Source of the DNA: Kiritimatiellia bacterium
Lineage (GTDB): Bacteria; Verrucomicrobiota; Kiritimatiellia; RFP12; JAAYLN01
NCBI GenBank assembly: GCA_017509565.1
Contig: JAFWPM010000311.1
Coordinates: 1-38,407 of the forward strand
DNA length: 38,407 bases
Direction: 5' to 3'
The notes beneath the pieces were generated by a model that saw only the letters and a list, made by a program, of their open reading frames with translations, was not told the DNA's origin and did no database searches. The position numbers and the translations under genes were made by a program. Shown in pieces: positions 26,966 through 34,238 of this stretch (positions are counted from its first letter, which is position 1; every line of letters begins with the position of its first letter).

Positions 26966-27100
26966 TGTTGCCAATATCCATTTTGCAGCCACAGAGAACA
27001 CAAAGGAACACAAAGACTTTGTGAACTCTGTGTCCTTTGTGGCTAAAAGCAATTGGCAGCTGGCATTGGTAATTGGCAACATTTTCACATTGGCAACATT
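26964..27100 (+). repeat. Nested MITE-like palindromic element between genes
   Basis: AATGTTGCCAAT (26964-26975) is inverted at ATTGGCAACATT (27072-27083) and again at 27089-27100. Inside is a second palindrome of 58 bases (26987-27044), AGCCACAGAG... to ...CTTTGTGGCT, with roughly 24 of 29 positions paired. The segment is much lower in GC than its neighbours. The remaining gap to 27147 continues AT-rich without a gene. Confidence 0.75.
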
Positions 27101-27147
27101 GTTCCTTGTTCCCTTTGCGTCCTTTGCGGCAAAAATAAAAGAAAATC

Positions 27148-28059
27148 ATGCATAAAATTGCGTTAGTCACCAACGGCGAGGAGCGCCTCCCCGCCGGAAT
27201 CGCGGACCGAATCCGCGAATTCGCCGATTTCCGGGCGAAGAAATGCGCTTCGCCCGACGACCTCCTTTCCTCCTTCGGCGACGCCGAAATCCTCTGGGGC
27301 TTCGGCCCAGACGTGAGCTGCATGGCCCCGCGCGTCCTGGAAAAGATGCCGGCCCTCAAGGCGCTTTTCCGCTCCGGCTCCGGCATCGACGCCCTTCCCT
27401 GCGACTGGGCGCGCGCCCACGGCATCGGCATCTACAACACGCCCGAGTCGATCGCCGAATGCGTCGCCGAGCACGCCGTGTCGCTCCTGTTCTCCTTCAT
27501 CCGCCAGATCCCGCAGTACAACGCCCGCGCCAAGGCCGGCTACCCCTGGGGCAAGGTCGAGGGCATGGACTGGCACATCTCGCACCGGACGCTCGGCCTG
27601 ATCGGCTACGGCAACATCGCCCGCCGCGTCGAGAAGATGGTGTCCGGCTTCGACATGAAGTGCATCCACTACGACCCGTTCGTCCCCGGCTCCCTGCCGC
27701 TGGAAACGGTGCTGCGGGAGGCCGACTACGTGAGCGTCCACTGCCCGCTCGTGCCCGAGACGGAGAAGCTCATCAACGCCGAACGGCTCGCCATGATGAA
27801 ACCCAACGCGCTTCTCGTGAACACCTCGCGCGGCGGCGTGGTCGATGAAGACGCCCTCGCCGACGCCCTCGACCGCGGCGTCATCGCCGGCGCGGCGCTC
27901 GACGTGATGGCGCAGGAGCCGCCGGACGTCCACAGCCGCCTCCTCCAGCACCCGAAGTGCATCGTGACGCCCCATGTCGCCGCATTCTCGTGCGACTTCG
28001 AGAAGAACTTCTTCGACTACTCCGTGAAAAAACTCCGCCAGATCTGCGACGAAATCTGA
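27148..28059 (+). CDS. D-isomer-specific 2-hydroxyacid dehydrogenase
   Basis: The 303-residue enzyme has the NAD-binding motif GLIGYGNIARRVEKM, the substrate-side NTPESIAECVAEHAV, the catalytic Arg in NTSRGGVVDEDAL, the Glu in VMAQEPPD and the His in VTPHVA. It would interconvert a 2-keto acid and a D-2-hydroxy acid. SerA-type or hydroxypyruvate/glyoxylate reductases are the nearest known types. Its position between an AKR and an HpcH/HpaI aldolase suggests sugar-acid metabolism. The ATG follows AT-rich repeat-derived DNA without a clear ribosome binding site. Confidence 0.92.
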   Translation: MHKIALVTNGEERLPAGIADRIREFADFRAKKCASPDDLLSSFGDAEILWGFGPDVSCMAPRVLEKMPALKALFRSGSGIDALPCDWARAHGIGIYNTPESIAECVAEHAVSLLFSFIRQIPQYNARAKAGYPWGKVEGMDWHISHRTLGLIGYGNIARRVEKMVSGFDMKCIHYDPFVPGSLPLETVLREADYVSVHCPLVPETEKLINAERLAMMKPNALLVNTSRGGVVDEDALADALDRGVIAGAALDVMAQEPPDVHSRLLQHPKCIVTPHVAAFSCDFEKNFFDYSVKKLRQICDEI

Positions 28060-28104
28060 ACCTTTCAACTTTTCAACCTTTCAACTTTTCAACTTTTCAA
28101 CCCC
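28059..28104 (+). repeat. Five tandem octamers AACYTTTC before a start codon
   Basis: Units AACCTTTC and AACTTTTC follow each other five times from 28059 to 28098, then AACCCC leads to the GH16 ATG at 28105. The repeat starts in the stop codon of the dehydrogenase. No Shine-Dalgarno sequence is present. Confidence 0.85.
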
Positions 28105-28962
28105 ATGAACCCCACCCTTGACTCCCTTCCCGTCGCCTGCACCGAGGCGACGCCGGTTCCCGGCCACGAGCCGTCGCTCCTTCCGGCCGGGCGCGACTTC
28201 ACGCTCGCCTGGCACGACGAATTCGACGGCACCGCTCTCGACCGCGCCAAGTGGGACTACCGCCTCTCGATGATGCAGAGGCGCCATCCCGCCTGGACCG
28301 ACAAGGCCGTCCGCCTCGACGGCAACGGCAACGCAGTTTTCGAACTCCAGTTGGAGAACGGCATCCCCGTCTCATCCCAGCTCCAGACGGGCTGCAACTT
28401 CATGGACGAGCCCGTGTCGGAAACGCTCTGCAACGGAAGCGACCACCTCCAGTGGCCCATCGGCAAGCTCCACGAACCGCTCTTCGAACACGCCTTCGGC
28501 TACTGGGAATGCCGCTGCCGGCTCCAGCAGAAGCCCGGTTGGTGGAGCGCCTTCTGGATCCAGAGCCCGACCATCGGCGCCTCGCTCGACCCGGCCCGCA
28601 CCGGCGTCGAAATCGACGTCATGGAGTGCTTCAAGCCGGGCGTGTGCCACATCCACAACCTCTTCCAGGGCGGCTACGGCAAGGACAACGTCCGCATCAC
28701 CGCCGGGGGCGACCTTGACCTCGACAAGACCGTCTTCCACCGCTTTGGCGTCCTGTGGGAGGACACGGGCTACACCTTCTACGTCGACGGCCGCGAACAC
28801 GGGCGCATCGAAGGCCACGTCTCGCGCGTCCCGGAGTTCGTGCTAATCTCGACCGAAGTGAAGGGCTACCGCCACGCTGACCACCAGCCGACAAAGGAGG
28901 CCTACGAGGCCGTGGGCGACACCTTCCTCGTCGATTACGTCCGCGTGTTCGACCAAAAATAG
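28105..28962 (+). CDS. GH16-family glycoside hydrolase
   Basis: The 285-residue enzyme is a beta-jelly-roll of family GH16 (laminarinases, agarases, carrageenases). The catalytic EIDVME (E169 nucleophile, D171, E174 acid/base) is intact and of the beta-bulge type. Other family signs are LAWHDEFDGTALDRAKWDY, GYWECRCRLQQKPGWWSAFW and FYVDGRE. No signal peptide is seen, which is unusual for a polysaccharidase, so it may act on oligosaccharides imported to the cytoplasm or be exported another way. The leader consists of octamer repeats. Confidence 0.9.
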   Translation: MNPTLDSLPVACTEATPVPGHEPSLLPAGRDFTLAWHDEFDGTALDRAKWDYRLSMMQRRHPAWTDKAVRLDGNGNAVFELQLENGIPVSSQLQTGCNFMDEPVSETLCNGSDHLQWPIGKLHEPLFEHAFGYWECRCRLQQKPGWWSAFWIQSPTIGASLDPARTGVEIDVMECFKPGVCHIHNLFQGGYGKDNVRITAGGDLDLDKTVFHRFGVLWEDTGYTFYVDGREHGRIEGHVSRVPEFVLISTEVKGYRHADHQPTKEAYEAVGDTFLVDYVRVFDQK

Positions 28963-28972
28963 CCCGCACCCG

Positions 28973-29002
28973 CTTTTCAACCTTTCAACTTTTCAACCTT
29001 AA
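28973..29002 (+). repeat. Second octamer repeat before a start codon
   Basis: CTTTTC, AACCTTTC, AACTTTTC and AACCTTAA run from 28973 to 29002, three bases before the ATG of the aldolase at 29006. This is the same unit as at 28059, in the same position relative to the next gene. Confidence 0.8.
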
Positions 29003-29005
29003 AAA

Positions 29006-29746
29006 ATGTCCCGTTTCTTTGACAACCTTGGCAAGCGCGTCTCCATTGGCGCGGTCATCTCCATGAGCGACCCGACGGTCTGCGAACTCGCCGGCGACTG
29101 CGGCATGGACTTCTGCTGGATCGACGCGGAGCACTGCCCGATGACGATCGAGACCGTGCGCGACCACCTGCTCGCCCTGCGCGGCACGGGCTGCGCCGGC
29201 TTCGTGCGCGTCCGCGAGTGCGACCCGATGATCATCAAGCCCTATCTCGACCTCGCGCCCGACGGCATCATCTGCCCGATGGTCAACACGCCCGAACTGG
29301 CCGAGGCGGCCGTCGCCGCGTGCCGCTATCCGCCGCGCGGCATCCGCGGCTGGGGCCCGCGCCGCGGCATCGGCTACGGCGGCATCCCCGCGCCGGACTA
29401 CATCCGCGAAAGCGGGAAAAAACCGCTCGTCATCTGCCAGATCGAGCACATCGACGCCGTGCGCAACCTCGACAAGATCCTCGCCGTGCCGGGTCTCGAC
29501 TGCATCGCGATCGGCCCGATGGACCTCTCCGGCTCGATGGGCCTGCTTGCGCAGACCGACCACCCGGAACTGAACAAGGTCATCGACGAAATCTGCGCCA
29601 AGGTCAAAAAAGCCGGCAAGATCCTCGGCACGGCCTCCTCAAACTTCCCGCGCTGGAAGGCGCGCGGCGTGGACTGGTTCACGGGCCTCGGCGACTGGAA
29701 CGCCCTCGCCGCCGGCTTCCGCGCCCACGTGGCCGAATGCCGCTAG
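29006..29746 (+). CDS. HpcH/HpaI-family aldolase
   Basis: The 246-residue enzyme belongs to the class II pyruvate aldolases that cleave 2-keto-3-deoxy sugar acids or 4-hydroxy-2-oxo acids. Signature segments are CWIDAEHCPM, PDGIICPMVNTPELAE, RGIRGWGPRRG and the metal-ligand region CQIEHIDAV, then IAIGPMDLSGSMG. Typical length is 250 to 265, so it is complete. With a dehydrogenase and an AKR nearby, a path from a sugar acid to pyruvate and an aldehyde is likely, but the exact substrate cannot be read from sequence. Confidence 0.92.
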   Translation: MSRFFDNLGKRVSIGAVISMSDPTVCELAGDCGMDFCWIDAEHCPMTIETVRDHLLALRGTGCAGFVRVRECDPMIIKPYLDLAPDGIICPMVNTPELAEAAVAACRYPPRGIRGWGPRRGIGYGGIPAPDYIRESGKKPLVICQIEHIDAVRNLDKILAVPGLDCIAIGPMDLSGSMGLLAQTDHPELNKVIDEICAKVKKAGKILGTASSNFPRWKARGVDWFTGLGDWNALAAGFRAHVAECR

Positions 29747-29784
29747 CATTGCGCCAGCCTTTGGGGTAGAATCCCGACATACAC

Positions 29785-31053
29785 ATGAAACCATCCCTTT
29801 TCGCGGAATCCGACAAGGATCCGCTCTCCTACCGCATCGGCGAGCCGATGCGCTTCGCCTTCCGCGCCACCGGCGCGCCATCCGGCGCCCGCATCCGCTG
29901 GGCGCTCACCGGCGACGACGGCCGGCAGGCCTCCGGCGAACTGCCCTGTCCTGTGCCGGGAGCGGTCTGTCCTGTGCCGGGAGCGGTCTGTCCTGTGCCG
30001 GGAACGGCAGTTCCCGGTAATTCCGCGCCGGAAACGCCAGCTCCCGGCCTTCCCCGCCCCGGCTTCGTGCGCCTGCGCGCCGACCTCCTCGCGCCGGACG
30101 GCGCTGAACTCGCGCACTTCGAAGGCGGCGCCGGCGCGGATGTCGATGCCATCCGCGCCGACACGCCGCTGCCACCAGATTTCGACGCATTCTGGGCGCG
30201 GCGCAAGGCGGCGCTCGCCGCCGTCCCGATGGACGGCGCGCAGTGCCGCGAAATCGCCAGCCCCCTCGCCGGCGTCCGCCTCTTCGAGCTCTCCGTCCCC
30301 TGCGCCGGCGGGCGCCCCTCCACGGGCTTCCTCTCCATCCCCGACCGCCCCGGGCCGTTTTCCGCGCGCATCCACTTCCACGGCTACAACGAGAGCTGGG
30401 AGCCGAGCGCCTACGCCACTCCGCCCGCCGAGCGCCTCCTCCAAGACGAAATCCTCCTCGACCTCTCCGCGCACGGCTTCAAGCTCAACCGCGAACCCGC
30501 CTACTACGCCGCCCTCCGCGCCGAAAGCGGCTCAAACGGCCACGACTACGCCTTCGACCCCGTTCAGAACTCCGACCCGGAGACCGCCTACTTCGGCGGC
30601 ATGGCGTGGCGCGTCATGCGCGGCCTCGAATACCTCAAGAGCCGCCCCGAATGGGACCGCCGCACCCTCGTCGCCGAAGGCGGCAGCTGCGGCGGACTCC
30701 AGACCATCTGGGCCGCCGCGCTCGACCACGACGTCACCGAGTGCCGCCCGTTCATCCCGTGGTGCTGCAACCTGGCCGGCCCGGCGGCGGGCCGCGAACA
30801 CGGCGACTGGTTCGTCGAATGGGTCCCCGCCCTCGCCTACTACGACCCGGTGAACCTGGCGCGGCTCATTCCCGCCACCTGCCGCACCACGATCACATGG
30901 GCGGGCCTTGGCGACTACATCTGCCCGCCGTCCGGCGTCATGGCCTTCTACAACACCCTGCGCTGCCCGAAGTCCATCACCTTCATCCAGGGGGCCATGC
31001 ACCTCTACGTGCCGCCGAAGCCGCACCAGACAGGGAAGAGGGGCGCGCCATAA
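29785..31053 (+). CDS. CE7-type acetyl xylan esterase with in-frame repeat insert
   Basis: The 422-residue protein is an alpha/beta hydrolase of the CE7 (AXE1) family: HFHGYNESW for the oxyanion region, EGGSCGGLQ with nucleophile S301, GLGDYICPPSG for the Asp, and GAMHLYVPP for the His. Residues about 54 to 90 are a Pro-, Val- and Ala-rich stretch with CPVPGAV three times, coded by 21-base tandem repeats (29946-30008) within the N-terminal beta domain. Without it the protein would be close to the usual family pattern. No signal peptide is visible. The ATG lies 13 bases after a TAGAAT that could be part of a promoter. Confidence 0.88.
   Translation: MKPSLFAESDKDPLSYRIGEPMRFAFRATGAPSGARIRWALTGDDGRQASGELPCPVPGAVCPVPGAVCPVPGTAVPGNSAPETPAPGLPRPGFVRLRADLLAPDGAELAHFEGGAGADVDAIRADTPLPPDFDAFWARRKAALAAVPMDGAQCREIASPLAGVRLFELSVPCAGGRPSTGFLSIPDRPGPFSARIHFHGYNESWEPSAYATPPAERLLQDEILLDLSAHGFKLNREPAYYAALRAESGSNGHDYAFDPVQNSDPETAYFGGMAWRVMRGLEYLKSRPEWDRRTLVAEGGSCGGLQTIWAAALDHDVTECRPFIPWCCNLAGPAAGREHGDWFVEWVPALAYYDPVNLARLIPATCRTTITWAGLGDYICPPSGVMAFYNTLRCPKSITFIQGAMHLYVPPKPHQTGKRGAP
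29946..30017 (+). repeat. 21-base tandem repeat and palindrome inside the CE7 esterase gene
   Basis: Three copies of a 21-base unit (29946-29966, 29967-29987, 29988-30008) begin CTGTCCTGTGCCGGGA and encode seven residues each. The last copy runs into a perfect palindrome, CCGGGAAC-GGCA-GTTCCCGG (29998-30017). A GCTCCCGGC further on (about 30040) inverts the repeat's GCCGGGAGC. Confidence 0.85.
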
Positions 31054-31067
31054 CGGAAATTCCATTC

Positions 31068-33188
31068 ATGCACAGAATCGTACTCGTCCTGTCCGCCCTT
31101 GCGGCGGCGGCCGCCTCCGCCGCGACAACCGGCTTCTGGCACGTCGAGAAGATCGACGGCCGCGACTGGGCGATTGCCCCGGACGGGCGGCCCACGGTGC
31201 TCGCGGGCGTCGATTGGGTCTGGCCCGCCGGATTCCACTGCGAGGCGCTGGGCTACTCGCCCTACGGGCGTTTCGTCGAGACGAACTACCCCTCCCGCGA
31301 AGCGTGGGCCGACGAAACGGCGGACCGCCTCCATTCCTGGGGCTTCAATTTCCTCGGCTCCGGCTGCGACAACGCGCTTCTTTCGCCGCGCGGCTTTGCC
31401 CACGCCGTAATGCTCAACACGGGCTACCGCCTCGCGCATGACAAGGACAAGGAAAAGGCCATCTCCCCAGGCCTCAACCGCCCCGGCACCGCCTTCCCCA
31501 ACGTCTTCCACCCCGACTTCGAGGCGGCGTGGGATCTCGCCGCCGCCCGCGCCGCGGAGAAATACCGCGACGACCCGAATCTTCTCGGCTACTACCTCGA
31601 CAACGAGCTCTCCTGGGCCGCCGGAATGGGCGACCGCGAAAACGGCATGTTCGACGCCGTCGCAGCCCTGCCTCCGGAACACAGCGCGCGAAAGGCGCTG
31701 GATGCCTTCCTGGCGGAATGGGCTGAAGCCCACCACAAGAGTATTGTGGAGGCGGCCCCGTCCGCCTCCGTGAAGGTTGCCTTCCTGTCCTTCGTGGCGG
31801 AGCGTTACTTTTCCGTGGCGGCCGCGGCGGTCCGGCGCCACGACCCGAACCACATGGTGCTCGGCTGCCGCTTCGCCGGCATCGGCGCGCACGAGGAGGT
31901 GCTCAAGGCGGCCGCCCGCCACTGCGACATCGTCACCTTCAACCTCTACCCATGGGCCGATCTCGACCGCGGCATCGTCCTCACCCGCAAGGACGGACCC
32001 CCCGTCGCCGACGTCCTCACCGACTTCCACGACAAGGTCGGCGCTCCTCTCCTCATCACCGAGTGGAGCTTTTCCGCGCTGGACACTGGGCGCCCCTGTT
32101 CCGATGGCGCCGGCCAGCGCTTCCGCACCCAGGCCGAGCGCGTGGAAGCGGCGGAGATGTTCGCCCGGACGCTCCTGTCGCTCCCCTTCATGGTCGGCCA
32201 CGCCTGGTTCATGTGGGTTGACCAGCCGGCCCTCGGCTTCAACAAGTATTTCCACGAGGACTGCAACTACGGCCTCGTGAGCGAGGAGGGCGTGCCCTAC
32301 GCCGCCCTCACGGAGATGTTCGCGCGGGTGCACGCCGAGGCGGGAAAGTGGCGGATTGAGCCGCATTGTTCACAAATGGCAAATGCCACAAATGTTCACA
32401 CATCGACAATGACAATTCCCGAATCTTCCGAGCGCGAAAAGTTCTTCGATGCCGCTCGTAAGAGTTTTGTCGCAGGGGCACCGTCCCCGGCGGACGCGGT
32501 CGCCTTCCATCAGGAAGCCGACGGCGCATGGTCCCTCTCCAACGGCCTCGTCCGCCTTTCGGGCCGTATCGGCTCCTCCTCGATGGTCGAGGAGGTCGCG
32601 CGCGACGGGCGCGTGCATGGCCGCTGCAACGCGCTCGTCATGACGACGGCGCCGGACTGGCCGCCCGTCACGCGGCTCGTCTCCGCCACGCCTCAAGAGG
32701 CGCCCGGCGGTTGCCGTTCGGTCGTGCTGGTGGGGGAAGGAGGCGAAGCGGCCCGGACTGAGGCGACCCTTCCCGTAAAAGGCCCGGCCTTCGCCATCGC
32801 GATCCGCCTCACGCTTGCGCCGTCTTCCCCCGACATTCTCGCGGAAATCCTCTCCGTGCGGAATCTCGGCGCAACGCCGCTCTCGGTCCAGAAGCTCTTC
32901 CTGTGCCCATTCGCGGCGGGCGACGCGCCGCCGGAGCGGGTGCCCATGCCAGTCAACGTCTGGAAAGGGTGGAACGAATCCTGGTGGCGTCTTGCGGACG
33001 GCGCGCGCTACGGCGCGGTCTCGCACGACGAAAGCGCCGACGGCTTCAACCTCTGGACCGAAGCCGACGGCCGCCAGCATGCGGACATCCCGTTCCGCCC
33101 GCTGGCGAATCCCGTCACGCTCGCCCCGGGCGAAACACTCCAGGCCCCGCGTCCGATGTCGGCGCTTCTGCGCTGCATCGCCGAGTGA
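31068..33188 (+). CDS. Secreted agarase (GH50)-like glycosidase, paralogue of the 18882 gene
   Basis: The 706-residue protein has a signal peptide (IVLVLSALAAAAASA) and the same domain order as the earlier paralogue. GYYLDNELSW gives likely acid/base E180 and LITEWSF likely nucleophile E332. Shared segments include VFHPDF, PPEHSA, RRHDPNH, LGCRFAG, PWADLD and LDTGRPC. It lacks the 117-base insert, but at the same place holds CCACAAGAGTATTGTGG, a short palindrome. A low-GC patch (about 32365-32420) codes for a stretch between the barrel and the C-terminal domain. The ATG at 31068 follows the CE7 stop by 14 bases. It is the last gene of the locus. Confidence 0.75.
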   Translation: MHRIVLVLSALAAAAASAATTGFWHVEKIDGRDWAIAPDGRPTVLAGVDWVWPAGFHCEALGYSPYGRFVETNYPSREAWADETADRLHSWGFNFLGSGCDNALLSPRGFAHAVMLNTGYRLAHDKDKEKAISPGLNRPGTAFPNVFHPDFEAAWDLAAARAAEKYRDDPNLLGYYLDNELSWAAGMGDRENGMFDAVAALPPEHSARKALDAFLAEWAEAHHKSIVEAAPSASVKVAFLSFVAERYFSVAAAAVRRHDPNHMVLGCRFAGIGAHEEVLKAAARHCDIVTFNLYPWADLDRGIVLTRKDGPPVADVLTDFHDKVGAPLLITEWSFSALDTGRPCSDGAGQRFRTQAERVEAAEMFARTLLSLPFMVGHAWFMWVDQPALGFNKYFHEDCNYGLVSEEGVPYAALTEMFARVHAEAGKWRIEPHCSQMANATNVHTSTMTIPESSEREKFFDAARKSFVAGAPSPADAVAFHQEADGAWSLSNGLVRLSGRIGSSSMVEEVARDGRVHGRCNALVMTTAPDWPPVTRLVSATPQEAPGGCRSVVLVGEGGEAARTEATLPVKGPAFAIAIRLTLAPSSPDILAEILSVRNLGATPLSVQKLFLCPFAAGDAPPERVPMPVNVWKGWNESWWRLADGARYGAVSHDESADGFNLWTEADGRQHADIPFRPLANPVTLAPGETLQAPRPMSALLRCIAE

Positions 33189-33230
33189 ATGCCGTCCCGG
33201 AACCGCCCGCCGACTCCGCTCGACTCGACA

Positions 33231-33251
33231 GCGCGGCCATTCAGGCCGCGC
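33231..33251. other. GC hairpin after the last catabolic gene
   Basis: GCGCGGCC and GGCCGCGC pair perfectly over eight bases around ATTCA, 43 bases after the stop of the 31068 gene. There is no T tract, so it may be a 3' stability hairpin rather than an intrinsic terminator. Confidence 0.4.
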
Positions 33252-33306
33252 GGCACCGCGGCGGCCTCCCAGGGCATCCCGCCGCCCCCCGCGGGGTCGC
33301 GGGTTG

Positions 33307-33315
33307 TGGTAGAAT
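33307..33315 (+). promoter_or_regulatory. Extended -10 promoter at the arginase gene
   Basis: TGG followed by TAGAAT (33310-33315) is an extended -10 box. No -35 box is recognisable. The -10 ends six bases before the ATG at 33322, so transcription would begin at or next to the start codon. Confidence 0.5.
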
Positions 33316-33321
33316 AGAGGC

Positions 33322-34230
33322 ATGGATATTCACGTCTTTGAAATGCCGCTGGACTTTGGCGCAAGCCGCCACGGCTCCGACATGGGACCTTCCGCAATCA
33401 GGCTTGCAGGCCTGCGGGAAAAGCTGGAATCGCTTGGCCACAGGGTCAGGCAGTCCGCTTCGCCGGTCCGCACACTGCCCCAGGAGACGCTTGACCCTGG
33501 CAACCCGAAGGCCAAATACCTCGCGCCAATCACGCGCTGGTGCGAGGCGCTGGCCAAGGAGGTCTGCCGGGCCGCCGCCGCTGGCGAGTTCCCCCTGGTC
33601 CTTGGCGGCGACCATTCCGTCGCGCTCGGCTCCATAGCCGGAATCTCGGCCGTGGCCGCCGAACGCGGCGAGCGCCTCGGCGTCCTCTACGTCGACGCTC
33701 ACGGCGACTTCAACACAACTGAAACGACCCCTTCGGGCAACATCCACGGGCAATGCCTCGCCGCCTCCTGCGGGTATGGCCTGCCGCAGCTTGTCAACCT
33801 GCATCGGGGCACTCGCAAGGTCGATCCCGCCAATGTGTGCTTCGTCGGGCTCCGCGACCTGGACAGGGGGGAAAAGGCGCTGATGCGCGAGGCCGGGGTC
33901 ACCGCCTTCACCATGAGCGACATCGACCGCCTTGGGTTCCCGGAAATCATCCGAAGGGTCAAGGCGTTCTTCAACGGGCGCGTTGACTGCATCCATGTCA
34001 GCTTCGACATGGATGTCCTGGACCCGATGTTCGCGCCGGGAACCGGCATACCGCTTGCCGCGGGGCTCTCCAACAGGGAGGCGCTCCTCCTGATGGAGGA
34101 GATTGCGGAAACCGGGATCGTGCGCTCCGCGGAAATAGTCGAAGTCAACCCGGTCCTCGACATCAGGAACCAGACTGCGATACTTGCCGTCGCGCTGGTC
34201 GCCCGGCTCCTTGGCGAAAAGATATACTGA
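33322..34230 (+). CDS. rocF: Arginase-family ureohydrolase
   Basis: The 302-residue enzyme has all the binuclear manganese motifs: LGGDHSVALG, YVDAHGDFNT and HVSFDMDVLDP, and the C-terminal EIVEVNPVLD. Length and the N-terminal region (MPLDFGASRHGSDMGPSAIR) fit arginase, which splits arginine to ornithine and urea; agmatinase or formimidoglutamase are less likely. It is flanked by the end of the catabolic locus and by a convergent LptF/LptG gene eight bases away, so it appears to be a single-gene unit. Confidence 0.92.
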   Translation: MDIHVFEMPLDFGASRHGSDMGPSAIRLAGLREKLESLGHRVRQSASPVRTLPQETLDPGNPKAKYLAPITRWCEALAKEVCRAAAAGEFPLVLGGDHSVALGSIAGISAVAAERGERLGVLYVDAHGDFNTTETTPSGNIHGQCLAASCGYGLPQLVNLHRGTRKVDPANVCFVGLRDLDRGEKALMREAGVTAFTMSDIDRLGFPEIIRRVKAFFNGRVDCIHVSFDMDVLDPMFAPGTGIPLAAGLSNREALLLMEEIAETGIVRSAEIVEVNPVLDIRNQTAILAVALVARLLGEKIY

Positions 34231-34238
34231 GGCAGCGG

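Noticed and set aside
30243-31067. An N-terminal extension of the second agarase-like protein through the CE7 gene
   Set aside because: The extension is an Arg/Pro-rich shadow of the esterase; the ATG at 31068 begins a clear signal peptide.
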